64,000 nt of DNA from Aquatica leii (lineage: Eukaryota > Arthropoda > Insecta > Coleoptera > Lampyridae): assembly GCA_035610365.1 (NCBI GenBank), contig CM069432.1:221548532-221612531 (forward strand), read 5' to 3'. Made by a program: the position numbers and the translations under genes. Shown one piece after another: positions 46,860 to 59,599 of the stretch; position 1 is the stretch's first letter; the number at the start of each line of letters is the position of its first letter. The notes beneath the pieces were generated by a model. It worked only from the letters and a program-made list of their open reading frames with translations, made no database searches and had not been told where the DNA came from.

Positions 46860-48430
46860 ATATATAATATTTTACATTTGTTAATTACACTATAATTTAA
46901 CTTCTATTAAACCTCATGTTTATTAGTATTTGAAATTGTGTTCTCTCTTGTACATTAAGTAGCAAAATAAATTTATATCTTATTCACTTTATCATATTTA
47001 CTAAAAAATATAGAGTACCAATTTTTTTCAATTATCTGATGAGCGCTAAATTTAAACACCTGTCAATTACATCTGAACACAGTGTATATAAATTATAGTG
47101 GGTTCTAGCCAAATTGAAAAAAAAATGTTTTAAGTTATTTGTAATTAGACATCAAACAAATAGATTATATACTATTTGTGCAATATATAAATTTCAATTT
47201 TTGTAAATTTTTGTGTGCAAACAAAAAAAAACATGCATAGTAGTTACTGTATCTAAAGTTTTAATGTAACATGCAGTGTCAAATAATGTAATTGTACATT
47301 ACTGTGGTATATATTTGATTTTATACGTAATTTATAGAATGATATAAAAAATTGTCATTATTACATAAAATATTTAATATAAATTGATATTCTAAATAAA
47401 TATAATAATTCAATTACATATATATTTGTAAATATGATGTTATTGACGTTTTGTTTTTAAACCTTGCGTTTAATTACATTCCATACTAATATATTTGATT
47501 TCATAGTAAATTATTTACTCAACATTTACAAAATGAGTTCGTATAAAATAAAACTAGAATAATTTATGAAATAAATTTATTATGACTGTTAACAAACCAT
47601 TTACATTTCATACTACAAATTAAGCATTAATTTAAAAAAAAATGTATAATATTTCTTTTATAATTTTTTAGAAATTTAATAAAATTTACTTTATAATGTT
47701 TTATAAAAAAGTTTGAGACTTAGACAGATAATTAGAAGTCACAAAATTATATAATTACGTTTAATTTTTGCCAGTCGAAGTAGTATAAACGCTTATTAAG
47801 TCTCATCAATTACAGTTTGTAAACAATTAAATAAATCAAATGTTCTCTATCAGATTTTCTCTTATTTTCTTTTAAAATGCTTATCTTTAACCAATACTGC
47901 TTAAATTTTTATAAGTAAATTTTTAAAATATGCTTGTTCAAATAATGTTTATTAGAGCAAGTATCTGCGAAAAAGACGAGTAAAAACTCTTTTTGAATCA
48001 AATATTCAAAAAATATAGCAAAAACAATTAATTTAGATTAAATAATTTTTTGTTTTTTTTAACAAAAAAATATTTATTTTGCTAGCACAATTAATATGTT
48101 GCATACAAAAAATAAATAAATAAAATAAAATTCAAAAAAATTGGTTTTTATAAAGATTTTAGATAGGTAGCAAGTTTGTAATACCTGTGAAAAATTATAA
48201 TAAAAAGTTATTCTAAAGATTCATGTAAACCTGTAAATAGTTCATTTTTACCAAAATCTCAAAACTCTTACTTTAGTTTAAATTAGTATTTCTTATCAGT
48301 AAAACATTATGAAAACTAAATAAACAAATAATAATCAAAATTTTTTATTTTACTTCTTTTACTATTATTTTTAAAAGGATCATAATGTAATACTAATTTA
48401 TATCATTATCGAAAATAAAACATAGCATAA
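46860..48430. other. Very AT-rich sequence, nothing recognised
   Basis: Long A/T runs and short direct repeats of low complexity; no frame or transposon end. Confidence 0.5.
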
Positions 48431-48439
48431 CGGACACGA

Positions 48440-48829
48440 GATAAGTGTGAGTTATGCTATAAGACTTTCGCTATATACGCTATTTTTGTGATGATTTGTG
48501 CAAAATCTGCACTGATAATGGCATCTGTTACATTCTGCTATCACAAAAGTCCAAGAATATACCTTACCTAACCCTAAATCTAATACTATTGTTTTTTCAC
48601 CGTAAGTCTTAATTCGCGCACCACTAGCCGATTCTAGTTCAAACCTAGAAGTGTTGCTAGAGTATTTATCACGGAACTTAGATGGTAACACACTTAAGTC
48701 TACACCAATATCTATTAAATATTTAATATTAGATTTTTTATTGCTAATAAAAAGTCTATGATGTGAATTACATGCAGAGGCCGCTATTGCCCCTGTGTCA
48801 GCGTCACGTTTTTTGAATTGTAGGAACAT
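48440..48829 (-). pseudogene. Ty3/Gypsy protease fragment
   Basis: The minus-strand frame includes HHRLFISNKKSNIKYLIDIG, with VDLSVLPSKF following, a retroviral-type aspartic protease active site (DTG/DSG position read as DIG, hence impaired). SASGARIKTYGEKTIVLDLG and WTFVIAE follow, the usual second half of Gypsy proteases. A frameshift near the end restores an IISADF-like sequence before the copy is lost at about 48430. It lies downstream of gag on the same strand, and RT and integrase are absent. Confidence 0.85.
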
Positions 48830-48873
48830 GGTGGGTCACATCTTCTGGCCTTGTGTTTATATCGTCTATGGTA

Positions 48874-49353
48874 CTAGCAATAGTCATCTCTATTTCTGCT
48901 TTTGCTTCTGGTTCTGTGTTGATAGTACTTGTTTCTACTCAAGCTGTTGTCGGTAGATGGCGATTTTGAAGTTGCCGCTAGTGGTATGTTGGTGTTCGTT
49001 GGTGCTGTTTCCGGACATGCGCTCACCGGTGCAATTACGGATAGCGTGGTTTCTATAATTTTGTCGGCAACCTTTGCAAGCTGATCCAAATCTAACGTCA
49101 GAGATACTAAAATTGGTTGTATGGCAACTGGCATCTGCTGTAGGAACAGTTCTTTCAGGACCCTTTCATTTATTGCCCGTGGGGTACTTATTAATGACCG
49201 CACGTGTCGCAATAACTGCGATGGCAGTCGACTTGGTGATAATATTGGAAACTTCACTTGCAATTTCCGGTACAGCACTGAAATAACGTGGTAAAGTTTT
49301 GTATCTTCACGTGTTATTTGCGGGGAACTTAAATTGAATTTAGCCTCTGCCAT
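48874..49353 (-). pseudogene. Ty3/Gypsy gag fragment
   Basis: A 159-codon minus frame starting MAEAKFNLSSPQITREDTKL. LYRKLQVKFPILSPSRLPSQ and LLRHVRSL then ERVLKELFLQQMPVAIQPIL fit the capsid region of insect Ty3/Gypsy elements (LLRHMRSLAG...LRELFLQRLP.NVQ.IL). The tail is Ser/Thr/Arg-rich with no zinc knuckle visible. The start lies 120 bp from the primer-binding site. Sequence between 48830 and 48873 breaks the frame to the protease. Confidence 0.85.
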
Positions 49354-49473
49354 CGAAAACTATAATTTAGTTTTGTTGCCCCAGAATGGAGGTAAAGACT
49401 CTGTGGCTGCAGTTACTTGTACATTAAACACACGCCGCTTTTCGTTAACAAACATTTACGTTGTTTTTATCCC

Positions 49474-49491
49474 ATCACGTCGGGATCACCA
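49474..49491 (-). promoter_or_regulatory. Retrotransposon primer-binding site, tRNA-Trp type
   Basis: On the minus strand this reads TGGTGATCCCGACGTGAT, complementary to the 3' end of insect tRNA-Trp as I remember it (TCACGTCGGGGTCA plus CCA) with one mismatch. Use of tRNA-Trp is characteristic of the CsRn1 clade of Ty3/Gypsy. The 5' LTR should end at about 49492 (minus strand ...CGCTAAAAT) and extend upward from there. Confidence 0.75.
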
Positions 49492-49750
49492 ATTTTAGCG
49501 ATAAAGGGCGAATTATTAAGTATTAACAAAAACGTATTTTATTAACTAACACTAACAGATCCATACTGTTGACTACCAGTCCATCGCAAGTGGAGTTTTT
49601 TTGTTTCTTTTTACTACTCCTGCGCGTCGTGTGGTTTTCGTAACTAAATGTTAGAGGTCGCGACAAGAACATGAAGTTTGTGGTTTGTCTTATTTTACTT
49701 TATCTGACAACTAAACGTAAAATTTCTTGCTTCTTCTTTTATGAACTATA
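49492..49750 (-). repeat. Probable 5' LTR of the Ty3/Gypsy element
   Basis: The DNA upstream of the primer site on the minus strand ends TTTATCGCTAAAA and contains a GC-richer stretch (CACACGACGCGCAGG, CTTGCGATGGACTGG). No second LTR is in the window, so its outer edge near 49700 is a guess. Confidence 0.45.
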
Positions 49751-49759
49751 GACTCCGCA

Positions 49760-51440
49760 GCAGTTATTCGCTTAATAGTGTCGTTTAGTCTGCTATTTTA
49801 GATTCTAATTTTGTACATTTTGCAAATAGAGCAGACATCAACCTGTGGTCTTCCAAACAAAAGTTTAAAATTTTTTACAAAAAATTTATAGTAGGTTGCG
49901 GAATACCTTCGTATATTCTTATAAATCTTTTCTGTGTAACAGCACGAATTAACAGAAACGTGTCTTAACTAAACAGACTTCACATTTAATGTCCCCAGTT
50001 CGACTTTGCTTTTGTTACAAAATCTAGTGCTTAGCTTGATTCACTAAAGCACATGTATTGACATTGAAATAGAGCTTATTTTTTTTCTGCATAAAACAGT
50101 GTAGATTAACGTAAACTACAGATTTTTTAAAGAACCCAATTTTTGTCAAAATGTGACTTAAGTATTTTTTTGCATAAAACAGTTCAATTAAAAATATTCT
50201 AAATACAATGAAAACCTGTTTCTAACACAAAGCAATATTTTTAAAGAGTTGTTTCAATACAAAAATTATGTCAATGTAATAAGTAAAAGTTTTATAGAAA
50301 ATGTAGAATCGTTTAGTACCTGAGTTGTTAGTTTTGATAATGTATTCAGTTTTATTAATTAAAACAGTAACTTAATCTTAGTTCTATGATGAAGAAAAAT
50401 TGCATATTTTTGAAAAAATATAAAAAATACATCCACAATGAAAAACAAAAAGTGGTGCTTTACTTTTCTCCGATATAAAAATAGAAAAAATTATATCGTC
50501 CTTTAATATACTTAGTTTATCATCCAACACACAAATTTATATGCATTTAATCCATCATCTACTACAGACACTTAGAACTTGTATAAACCTGCTCATTTAT
50601 ATAAATAACAAAAATAAACGCATTATCTTAAGAAAATTTAAATAAGAAATGGTTTTATTCTAGAACAAATAAAATTATTATTTATTATTAAATTTCACCA
50701 CTTAAACTAATGTAATGCTAGCAAATTCTAGGACATCTAGCTACTTCTTATTTTCTGACTTGAAGTTTATTTTCAAACTTACTGTCATTTTTTTAAATAA
50801 TTAACTTTTTTCCCATATGCACTTTTTATAATAACGATCACTCAGTAAAAGAAGTTACTCCAAAAGTTTGTAAAGTTTGAATAAAATAAATACTATATTA
50901 AACGCATAAAACAATCAAAGATTTTACTTTAACGTTTAACTTAAAAAAAGCTCAACAAATAAAAGCCAATAACATAACGCAACAAGAAACTAAACGACAA
51001 AATAAAAGCTTAATATAAAAAACAACATGGAAATTTATAAAACAGCATTGTTGAAAACCATGGACAAGTTTTTTGAGAATTGTACAGACTATTTGTCGAC
51101 AAAGTTGCATCTATGTAATGGCTATGCAGTTCCCGTATTAAGAATAAAACATAAAGTTTATTTATAGCAGGAATGATGATCCTCCTCACGAAATATTACT
51201 AAAAATATTTGAAACAGATAGTAGGCAGTAAATTTAAACTATACAACAAAACGGAATAGCATATAAATCACGCCGTTGAAAGCTGCTTTGTGCTATCACT
51301 AACTGTGTTAGATTGAATAACTTATATTCTATTTTTATTTAATTTTTAATTTAGTTTATATACAATAATACTACTTCTTTGATATCCTTTACTTGAATAA
51401 ATGTACATATGTGTTCGCAATACCCACGCAAATCAACGGT
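49760..51440. other. AT-rich sequence, nothing recognised
   Basis: No frame was recognised. The upper part (about 51170-51448) may be the body of the 3' LTR of the BEL/Pao copy, but its inner and outer limits cannot be set. Confidence 0.4.
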
Positions 51441-51482
51441 ATAAATTAAAGAAACCTAAAATATTATACATGAGTGTAACAA

Positions 51483-54120
51483 TACTCGGTTTAAATAAAA
51501 TGTTACATTTTTCACACCGGCATCCCAAAGTCCTCCAAAATGAAAAAAATTAGGAGGTATAAATTGTTAACTTATGTAAGTAAGACCAAATAGCCATTAG
51601 ATTTAATAAATTCATAAATTTTTGATAATTTGTTTTGGCACCTACAAAATTGGTACCGGTATCGCTAAATACATTTGTAGGTTTTTCTTTCCTAAGCATA
51701 AAACGGTTAAAATTAAATAAAAAGCCTTTAATAGTTAAGTTAGTAATAAATTCTAAATGTAACGCCTGAAACATAAAACAAATAAATGGACAAACATAAC
51801 ATTTTGTTGTTTTACTTTCGCGTCTCCTTTTTTCCTTAATAATAAAAAGGCCTGCATAGTCTACACCAACAGTGTAAAATAGGTGCATAAATAAAGTTTG
51901 TTTATGAGGTAATTGACCCATCAATTGAGTAGTAGTGGTAGCAGCGAATCTAAAGCACCTTGTGCCATTAAGCTCAGTTTTTTGCAATTGACATTACTCC
52001 AAAGACAAAAATTGATTGCGACTTGCATAAAGTAACCGTTTATACTCAGTATTAAACAAAATGTTTGTAAAACGATGATTTTTAGGTAATAGTATTGGGT
52101 ACTGTTTATTATAGTTATAATTTGATAGCTGTAATCTACCACTAACCCTTATTATGTTGTTCCTATTCAAAAATAGAGTCAAACTTAGCAGAGTACTTTA
52201 ATTACTTACTGGTTTTTTAATTTTCAAATTGTGAAGTTCAGTAAGATAAGATTCTCCTTGAACTAGCCTTACTAGCATAATCATACTATTCTATAACTTC
52301 TTTAAAGTTAACGGGCCAGAAATGTGTTGATTCTTTAGAAGTTATCAATTATTTATGAATCTTAAACAATAGGCAATTATTATTTTTAATCTATAGAAAT
52401 TAGAATATGTTTCAAAGGGGAATGAAGTTTTATTGAAATTGAAAATGATTGTTTTTCGTAATTCTGGTGATTCGATGTTTGTAATATAATATGAGTAATT
52501 AAAGATTTAATTTTTTTGTAACCAAAAGCGCAGCACATAATTCTAGTCAAAATATTATAAGTTTCTTTTGTAGAGCAATTTTAGATTTAGCTGCTAGAAA
52601 TCTAACTAGAATATTGCCAAATTTACCTACTGATCAAACAGCCGTACGCCCTTTTAGAAGCGCCTGAAAACAAATGAAACTCAATATCTATTGAATCTTA
52701 AATAAATAATTTTTTATTTTAAGTTTATTAATAGACGATAAACGTCCTTTGAAATAAAACCAATTGGTTTGCACATTCAAATGAATGGACTTGTCCCAAC
52801 CTAACTTTAATAACCATAATCATATAATTGTGCAGTAGTAGCTAAGATACTACGTTTTGAGATTTGGAAAAGGAATAATAAAATGTATCGTTTTTAGAAT
52901 ACTATATAATACCCAATGTTTTGTGAATTTTATCGTTGAGAGAAATAAGATTATCGCTCTCTTTAGCATCAATTCAATTCAACGTTACTTTTTAATTTGT
53001 GTAAATGAAAACCTGCAGAAGGTTAAATTAGATTTGATAACAGACAATTCATCAACAGAATTTGCACCGGTTAAGAGGTTATCTACATAATAATATCTTT
53101 TTTTATAGTTTCTAATTTAATTGAAAATTGATTTTTAAAGTCTGAAGCTAATTGAACCAAACAACAAACTGCTAAATAAAGGGCAAAAGTTGTGCCATAT
53201 ATTACAATGTTTAATTGAGAATGTTCTACTCCGCTGTTTCCGTCCCTTCGCCATACAATTCTATAAAATTGCTTATAATCAGGATCACGATACATTTTTT
53301 CGATGTATCCTGTGATAGCAAATTGATATTTACGAAACCTAGAAATTATGGAAAATGTACTATCTTGAAGAAATCGATCAGTGAATTAGGTTTCATTAAT
53401 ATACCTGATTGGACTTTGCAAGAACCATCGAACACTACTCGTATGATTTTTCAGTAATAAAAATTCTAGACTGTGCGGTCTCTAGACAGTTACCAAGTTT
53501 ACAGAAATTTTAGACATAAAACTTTCACCATAAAACATTATTAAATTATTTTTTGGGTAAATGGTGTATATTTATTTAGAAATTTCTAAATAAATATACA
53601 CCATTTACCCAAAAAATAATTTAATTTACAAAAATTGTTTTTGAATGTGAATTTGACTATATGTATCACATAAAGTAGTTTCCTTAAAGTTACTTTCACA
53701 ATATTCATCATCTGCACTATAATACCTTAGAAGAAGAAATAAATTTATTAGATTTCCAAAATTGATCGACATCCTTATGTAATTTATTAAGTGACAAATA
53801 TGATATAGTAGTAGTAGTAGTAAAGACACTTGAAGCAACCCAACCAAAATTAGTTTTTTGCAAAGTAGGAAAATTTCGTTTACTAATTTGACCGACACAC
53901 AAGAGGTTATAAAATACTGTAGCGGCTAGCAATAAATCAATAGATACATAAAGAATGGATCTGCTAAATGAATATGTGGAAGAATTTCGGCTGCATTGAG
54001 ATCAACGAAATACGATGGCAAAGCATTTGTTATTTGTGGAAGTACTAAACAAGACAATTTGATGGAAAAATTATTCACCTTAGATTTGAACGTCACTACA
54101 ACTCGATGAGTTATTATTGA
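51483..54120 (-). pseudogene. BEL/Pao pol pseudogene (protease, RT, RNase H, integrase)
   Basis: Minus-strand order from the top: protease-side blocks LPQITNALPSYFVDLNAAEI and HIHLADPFF, then AATVFYNLLCVGQI and LQKTNFGWVASSVF; RT blocks RVVFDGSCK, KMYRDPDYKQFYRIVWRRDG, LNIVIYGTTFALYLA and YYVDNLLTGANSVDEL (catalytic YVDD changed to YVDN); an RNase H-like FHLFSGASKRAYG; integrase blocks IIRVSGRLQLSNYNYNKQYP then ILLPKNHRFT, GVDYAGLFIIKEKRR, VFSDTGTNFVGAKTN and FGGLWDAGVK. Many stops and frameshifts are present. A perfect 86-bp palindrome sits between the protease and RT regions. Confidence 0.9.
53540..53625. repeat. Perfect 86-bp palindrome without spacer
   Basis: Arms of 43 bp (53540-53582 and 53583-53625) are exact reverse complements with no central spacer. 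The left arm begins ATTAAATTATTTTTTGGG and ends TTTAGAAA. Complementarity stops abruptly at both sides. It lies within the BEL/Pao pol pseudogene, whose own sequence around it is decayed. Confidence 0.97.
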
Positions 54121-54164
54121 AATTGAAGAAACCTAAAATATTATACATGAGTGTAACAAACTGA

Positions 54165-57100
54165 ATACAATAGATACAATAAAATAACTAGTTACGCTTA
54201 TAATGTGCACCCGTATCAAAATAATGGTAAACGTCAACAAAATAACCATTATGTGGGAGGCGATAGTTACAAGCAGCCATATTTATCGATCAAACATCGC
54301 GCTGAAAGTAAAAAAGAAGCAATTTAATATAACTGTTCAGGATTCTGTCTAAAATGATATCAAATGCCTTGGAGAATAAGCGATATCACTGTGCAACTCA
54401 AAATTGACAAGGTTTTAAACAAAACAAATAAGTTTCAAAAAACTTGTCAAAATAAATACATTTAATAGAGTTAATAGGTTAACTCAAAAAAACAACACAA
54501 ATTTGGATTATTAAAATCGAATCAAAAGATTTTCATATAGACTATGACTAATCAATAAAACTTATTGCTAAATTTAATATTTTTGTCAAAATATGCACAT
54601 ATGTATATGTTTGTACATAGAAAAACTACGATTTACATCGACATATGCAATGGGAGTAAGTTTTAAAAAAGACACAGTTTGAGGACAAATTTTATCTAAA
54701 CATTTTTTGAAACCCGATTTACAGTAGTAAAAACTGTGTTAAAAACTTTTTATTCATTTTAGTTCATAATTTAGTAAAATAATAATATTTGTATGTTTTT
54801 GATTTTAAAATTTAAAAATTATATTATTACAGTTTATAACAAATGCGTTTGCTAAATTTGTATTTAAAATAAAATAAAAAAAGTAAAATTAAACATTTTT
54901 CAACGTTTGTTTTTAATCGTGTTATAGAAGTTTGCTTTATATTCAGAGTAAAGAAAAATAAGTTTTAATTCACTTTGTTTGTATGTAAAGTTATTTTAAT
55001 TTTATTTATTGTTTTTTGTATTAATTTAAATTAACTTAGGTTTTAAACATAATCTTTCTAAGACTAATTAAATTGCTTAAATGTAACAAACTAGGTTAAA
55101 TAAAATTAATTGAATTCAAAACGTTACCGTAAAATAATTAACAAAATTGAATAAGAAAATTTAAATGTTAAAATACATGTCTAAAATCTTAAAGTAAAAG
55201 TATACATCTATGAAAAACATTTTTTCGCTAATCAATAAGTTACGTGAATCTGAACCTAACGACGCGTTTACTGGTACACTCAAGTAAACAATATTTTCTT
55301 ATCAAGTAGGTATATATTCAAAGTCAAACTTCTTAAACGAGTCTGGGTTAACAAACAGATTGTTGTAAATAAAATAAAGTTAAATTCTATCATAGAAGAA
55401 AACTTTTAACGCACGTCATTTCAGGGTAAGCATTTATCTCTATAACATAAATTAAAGCAAATCAAAAATTAATACAATTTGTTGCATTACATTTTAGGTG
55501 CTAAGATTTTTACCCGATTTGAGTGTATGCTTATAAATAAGCAAATAAAGAAACTAACTAAAAAATTGACAATTTTACAAAGCTAAAACCAAATATTTTA
55601 ATTCATTCCTAAGCAAACCCTGGATGCAAATGCGAAAGCGTATTCAAACATAAATACATAATTTAAATATTATCAAAAGAATATTTAAACGTAAGTTAAT
55701 TGTATCTGTTACTATTAAAGTGAATATTGTCTAATAAGTATAATTGACTAATAGTTGTTTTTTTTTAAATTTCTACCTTGCTTCTTCAGACACACGCTTA
55801 AAATAACATTAAAAAATTGAGTTATTACGAATATAAATTCTGATGTAGATATTAAAATTTTTCTAAATAAGTACTGCTCATAAAAAAACGGTCATAAAAA
55901 GAAAATTAATGCAAAAAGAGAATCCGTAATAAATAAAAGCAAAAGCTACCAATGTTGTGATAAAAAGCGCAAAAACGTTATTAAAGTGGAACTCATTAAG
56001 AATACATTCCTCTCATTCTCATTGTTCTATTATTAAACATATTTTGCGAATGGGGGAAATATATGGACATTGTTATGTAGGTATATCCAACGAATATAAT
56101 AACAAGGTTGAATAGTAAGACAATCGGTCCATAAATTTATCTTAATTACAATTATTGCACTTTAAATATTCTGAGCACAATGTATATAAATCTATATCAA
56201 TTTATGAGTGAAATTAAATAACCTGTAAAATTTAAAACTTTGTTTAAATGGTTAATTAGGCAATTATTACAAAATGTGAGTATAAGAATCTTAGTAAAGT
56301 AACGCTAATGATACACTATGTATTTAGGTTATTTGAAAATAAAATTTGTTCGTCGCATTTGTACAATTATTGATTTTTCACAATTGTATAAAATTATATT
56401 TCTTGCAATGGTAATCTAATTTCTAAGGATATTGTTTGTTTATGTTCTTTTAGCTTTAATAGTAAAAAGTTTTAATGTATGTAAAGAAACGAACGTTTTG
56501 TAAGCGTAGCGTAAACGTAGTCTGAATCGTAATTCGTCAATACCTAACAGTAAACATCTTACGTAGTTTCTATGAAAAATCCGATTTTAATTTAATTTCT
56601 AATGGTGATAAAAATAGTGTGATATCTTCAACAAGTTAAATAAAACTACTTAAAAAGACAAAATCTATAATAAAATTATTTTATTTGTAAACTTTATCTA
56701 ATTATATACTGTGTCCAAGATGAAGATGAACATAGAAATCTCGGAATAGACGACATATAAACGTACGGTTGTTTGCAAAATTTTTGTATCGCTTATCGTT
56801 TTTGATTTAAAAAAGAAATGTGAGTTTTTTAAAAACATTTTTAAACCAAAAGCACATATTTCTTGCACATTTTGAGTTCTACAAAATGAGGTCGTCAAAA
56901 TTTGCAACAATAAATATTACTGGATATAAGGTGTAAGTTTTGTGGCGGCCATATAAAAAAAAAGTTAATGATGGTGTCGTACAAACGAAACGTCGTATCA
57001 AAAGTTTGACAACGGCAATTTGTAGAACCCAAAAAACGTCAAACTAAAGGTGTTTTAAATATAAAAACTTTTAGTAAATTAATTATAGAATTTTTAAAAA

Positions 57101-57580
57101 AATCCAAAATTTACATTTTTTTAAAAATCTTAAAAACGATAATTTTTGAGTTATACAATTTTTGATAAAAATTTAAAGATTGCAGTATTATGGAAAACCA
57201 TAAAAAATTAGACGACAGAACAAAACCTACCTGTAAACGTTATTATCAAATATGCTACTTAACTAATCAACAATTTTAAGAAATTATTCTGAATTCCAGA
57301 ACTAAATATGACAATGTTTATACTTTTAAAAACACTTTTTTTTTTAAATAATTTTATTTTGTTAGGTTATTTATTATTATAATAAACCAAAAATATAACC
57401 AAATATAATCAAGCCTGCAAATACAAAACTTAGCATTACAACTTAAGCAATTTAAACATTAACACAATAAGAAACAAAAAAAAAACAGTTAAATAATGAT
57501 CAGCTCATAATTTTAACTTGCAAATATTAATTATGTAACGACAAGAACATTTTTAGGGTTTGCATATATGAGGGGTCTAA
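54165..57580. other. AT-rich sequence, nothing firmly recognised
   Basis: About 3.4 kb without a supportable frame. 56930-57200 has repeat-like phrasing (GTGGCGGCCATATAAAA, GTCGTACAAACGAAACGTCG, many AAAATTTTTAAAAA runs) similar in style to 3061-3420, but no copy or end could be defined. Confidence 0.45.
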
Positions 57581-57585
57581 TTTCT

Positions 57586-59597
57586 GTACGGTGAAAAGAT
57601 AGACTTAAGTCCCTTCCAACAAATCCGTGCTAAATCTGAATAATTCTTTTATGAGTTCAAATTTTCAAGTCAGTATTACAACAAACACCTGCATTTTAAT
57701 GACATACTTCAGTTTGACGGTCAACATTTTGGTTAACTTATTAACAGTTTTAAGTTTCTGTTATTTTCATTGATTTAACCAAATAGTATTTTTCAATATT
57801 TTGGTGTACATTTGTGTATATTCAGGTGCATACTGAAATGATTCATTAATGATTAATGTTAAAGTTACATTTCCTATTTTAGGTTACTTATTTATTTAAT
57901 TAGGAATCAAGCTATGGCCCTGTCTCCACCAAAAAATGAGCAGCCCAACAGTTTTCAATGGATGACAACAAACGCATTGACCATATATTTAAAGTTAATA
58001 CCGAGGAACACCCCGATAGAACTAAGACCTAAATTATCGAGCAAAAGTTCTAAGTAATTTTAGTCAAGTTAATAATATTATCTATATCAATTACAATTTA
58101 AGGTGTGTATGTGTGTCTAAAGTGTTCTTAATATTATTCGTAAATATCAAGAAAGACATGATCTTCAGGCACGAAAAGTGTATCACAAACCACGATCAAT
58201 TTTGGACAACATCGATGATGCAGTTGAAAGTGCTATTCGAGGTTTAATAAATACTTTTTTTGAAAGAAATAAACCGCCATCTCTAAATAAAATGCAGGAA
58301 AATAAAAATTTACCTAAATTGAAAAGGACTACGAGTTTGCCTATTAAAGAAAATGAATTTCGGTGAGTAAACGAATATTGTTTATTTCTACACACTTTAA
58401 TGTGATTGTGGTTTTGCGCTATAAATTTTCAAAAAGAACATACAATCGTATTTTTAAAACAAACGAGATCATTGCCTGGAGACAACGTTTTCTACGAAAA
58501 ATCTAAAAGTACAGAGAAGCGGGTAAAAAATTGTATTTTTTTGATGAAACCTGGGTGAACGCTGGTGATACTGCAAGTAAAGTATGGAAAGACATAACCA
58601 TCGTGACTTCGAGGCAGGCGAGGGAAATCGTTTTATAATTCTCCACGTAAGATCTGAAGACGGTATTGTCAAAACTAATTGAATCAAAGAAAATAAAAAT
58701 TGTCATAAGGAAATGACTAAAGAAGCTTTAAAAAACTTATTTTCACAAATTCTGGGCTGTTTAGCCAAAAATTCTGTAACTGTGATAGATAATGCTTCTT
58801 ATCGTAGTAGGATAGAAGAGATGATTTCAAACTCAGAAATGAAATAAGCAGACATACAAGTTTGGTTGGAAAGTAAGTCGATTGTTTACCTATTAGATAT
58901 AGTAAAAACTGAACTTCTGTATCTTGTTAGAAAAGCTGCTATCATTCCAAAGTATGTAAATGATGAAACGACAAAAAACAGGGTCATACTGTTTTGTGGT
59001 TACTTCCACATCACTGTGAATTCGATCTTATTAAGTTGATATGTATTTAGTCAAATAAAAAAAGAAATCGCAAGAAACAATACAATCTATAAAATGAAAG
59101 ACATTCACCATTTATTTCAGCAAGCTGTAGGCAATGTTTCTGCAGAAAACTGGAAAAATGTTATTCGCCATGAACAAACTGAAGAAGAAAGAATGTGGCA
59201 AAATGACATCGCAATGGCAAGTACAGTGGAACTGTTGATAATTTGTGAGGACGATGACTTTTCTTCATCTGAATCATCTTAAATGTAATTTTTTTTTAAT
59301 GAAAAATGTTATGTAAACTTGCATAAATTATTAGTTCGTCAATTTTGTTAATAAGGTAGAAACCCTATTTATCTATTATAAGTTATAAACGTCAGAAATT
59401 TAAAATTTTGTGCATTTATTAAAAATTATAAGTTTTCTTATGTATTTTGATCTTTAATGCCTATAAGATTATATATTAGATGATTTTTGAATGTTTGCTC
59501 TCTTACTAATTTGAGCTGTGTAAACTTGTCTCTTCATACATTTGTTCAAATTATCATACAAAATTGAAGGAGGGGCTTAACTCTTTTTTCACCGTAC
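57586..59597 (+). mobile_element. 2-kb IS630/Tc1-type element with both ends
   Basis: The left end GTACGGTGAAAAGATAGACT and the inverted right end GTACGGTGAAAAAAGAGTTA continue to TTAAGTCCCTTCC and TTAAGCCCCTCC, giving TIRs of about 30 bp. TA follows the right end (59598-59599); the left flank reads CT, so one side of the expected TA duplication has changed. The transposase is on the plus strand. The 5' non-coding part (57620-58110) holds nothing else. Confidence 0.85.
58150..59281 (+). pseudogene. IS630/Tc1-like DDE transposase, few breaks
   Basis: The N-terminal region (58178-58366: YHKPRSILDNIDDAVESAIR, then PPSLNKM) contains a helix-turn-helix-like part. After a break near 58380 come FWRQRFLRK-like residues, then LYFFDETWVNAGDTASKVW-like catalytic block 1 (D and E kept), FIILHVRSEDGIV, EALKNLFSQILG, VTVIDNASYRSR (block 2, D kept), ADIQVWLESKSIVY, LPHHCEF (block 3, E kept) and FSQIKKEIARNNTIYKMKDI. 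The end is NWKNVIRHEQTEEERMWQND and an acid tail DDDFSSSESS before the stop at 59279-59281. These are the blocks of a common insect DDE_3 family. Only a few frameshifts and stops separate them, so this is among the younger copies here. Confidence 0.88.
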
Positions 59598-59599
59598 TA

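Larger units (their letters stand above)
51449..54159 (-). mobile_element. Rearranged BEL/Pao element between 34-bp direct repeats
   Basis: A 34-nt sequence (minus strand TGTTACACTCATGTATAATA and 13 more bases) is identical at 51449-51482 and 54126-54159 and flanks a minus-strand BEL/Pao pol. TGTTA is a normal LTR start, so the repeats are best read as the beginnings of the 3' and 5' LTRs. The protease region lies right after the upper copy, so most of the 5' LTR, the leader and gag have been deleted. The lower copy interrupts integrase after its FGGLWDAGVK block. Confidence 0.65.

Noticed and set aside
56940..57200. Possible second copy of the 3061-3420 repeat
   Set aside because: The two share style and A/T runs but no alignable block longer than a few bases could be found by eye.
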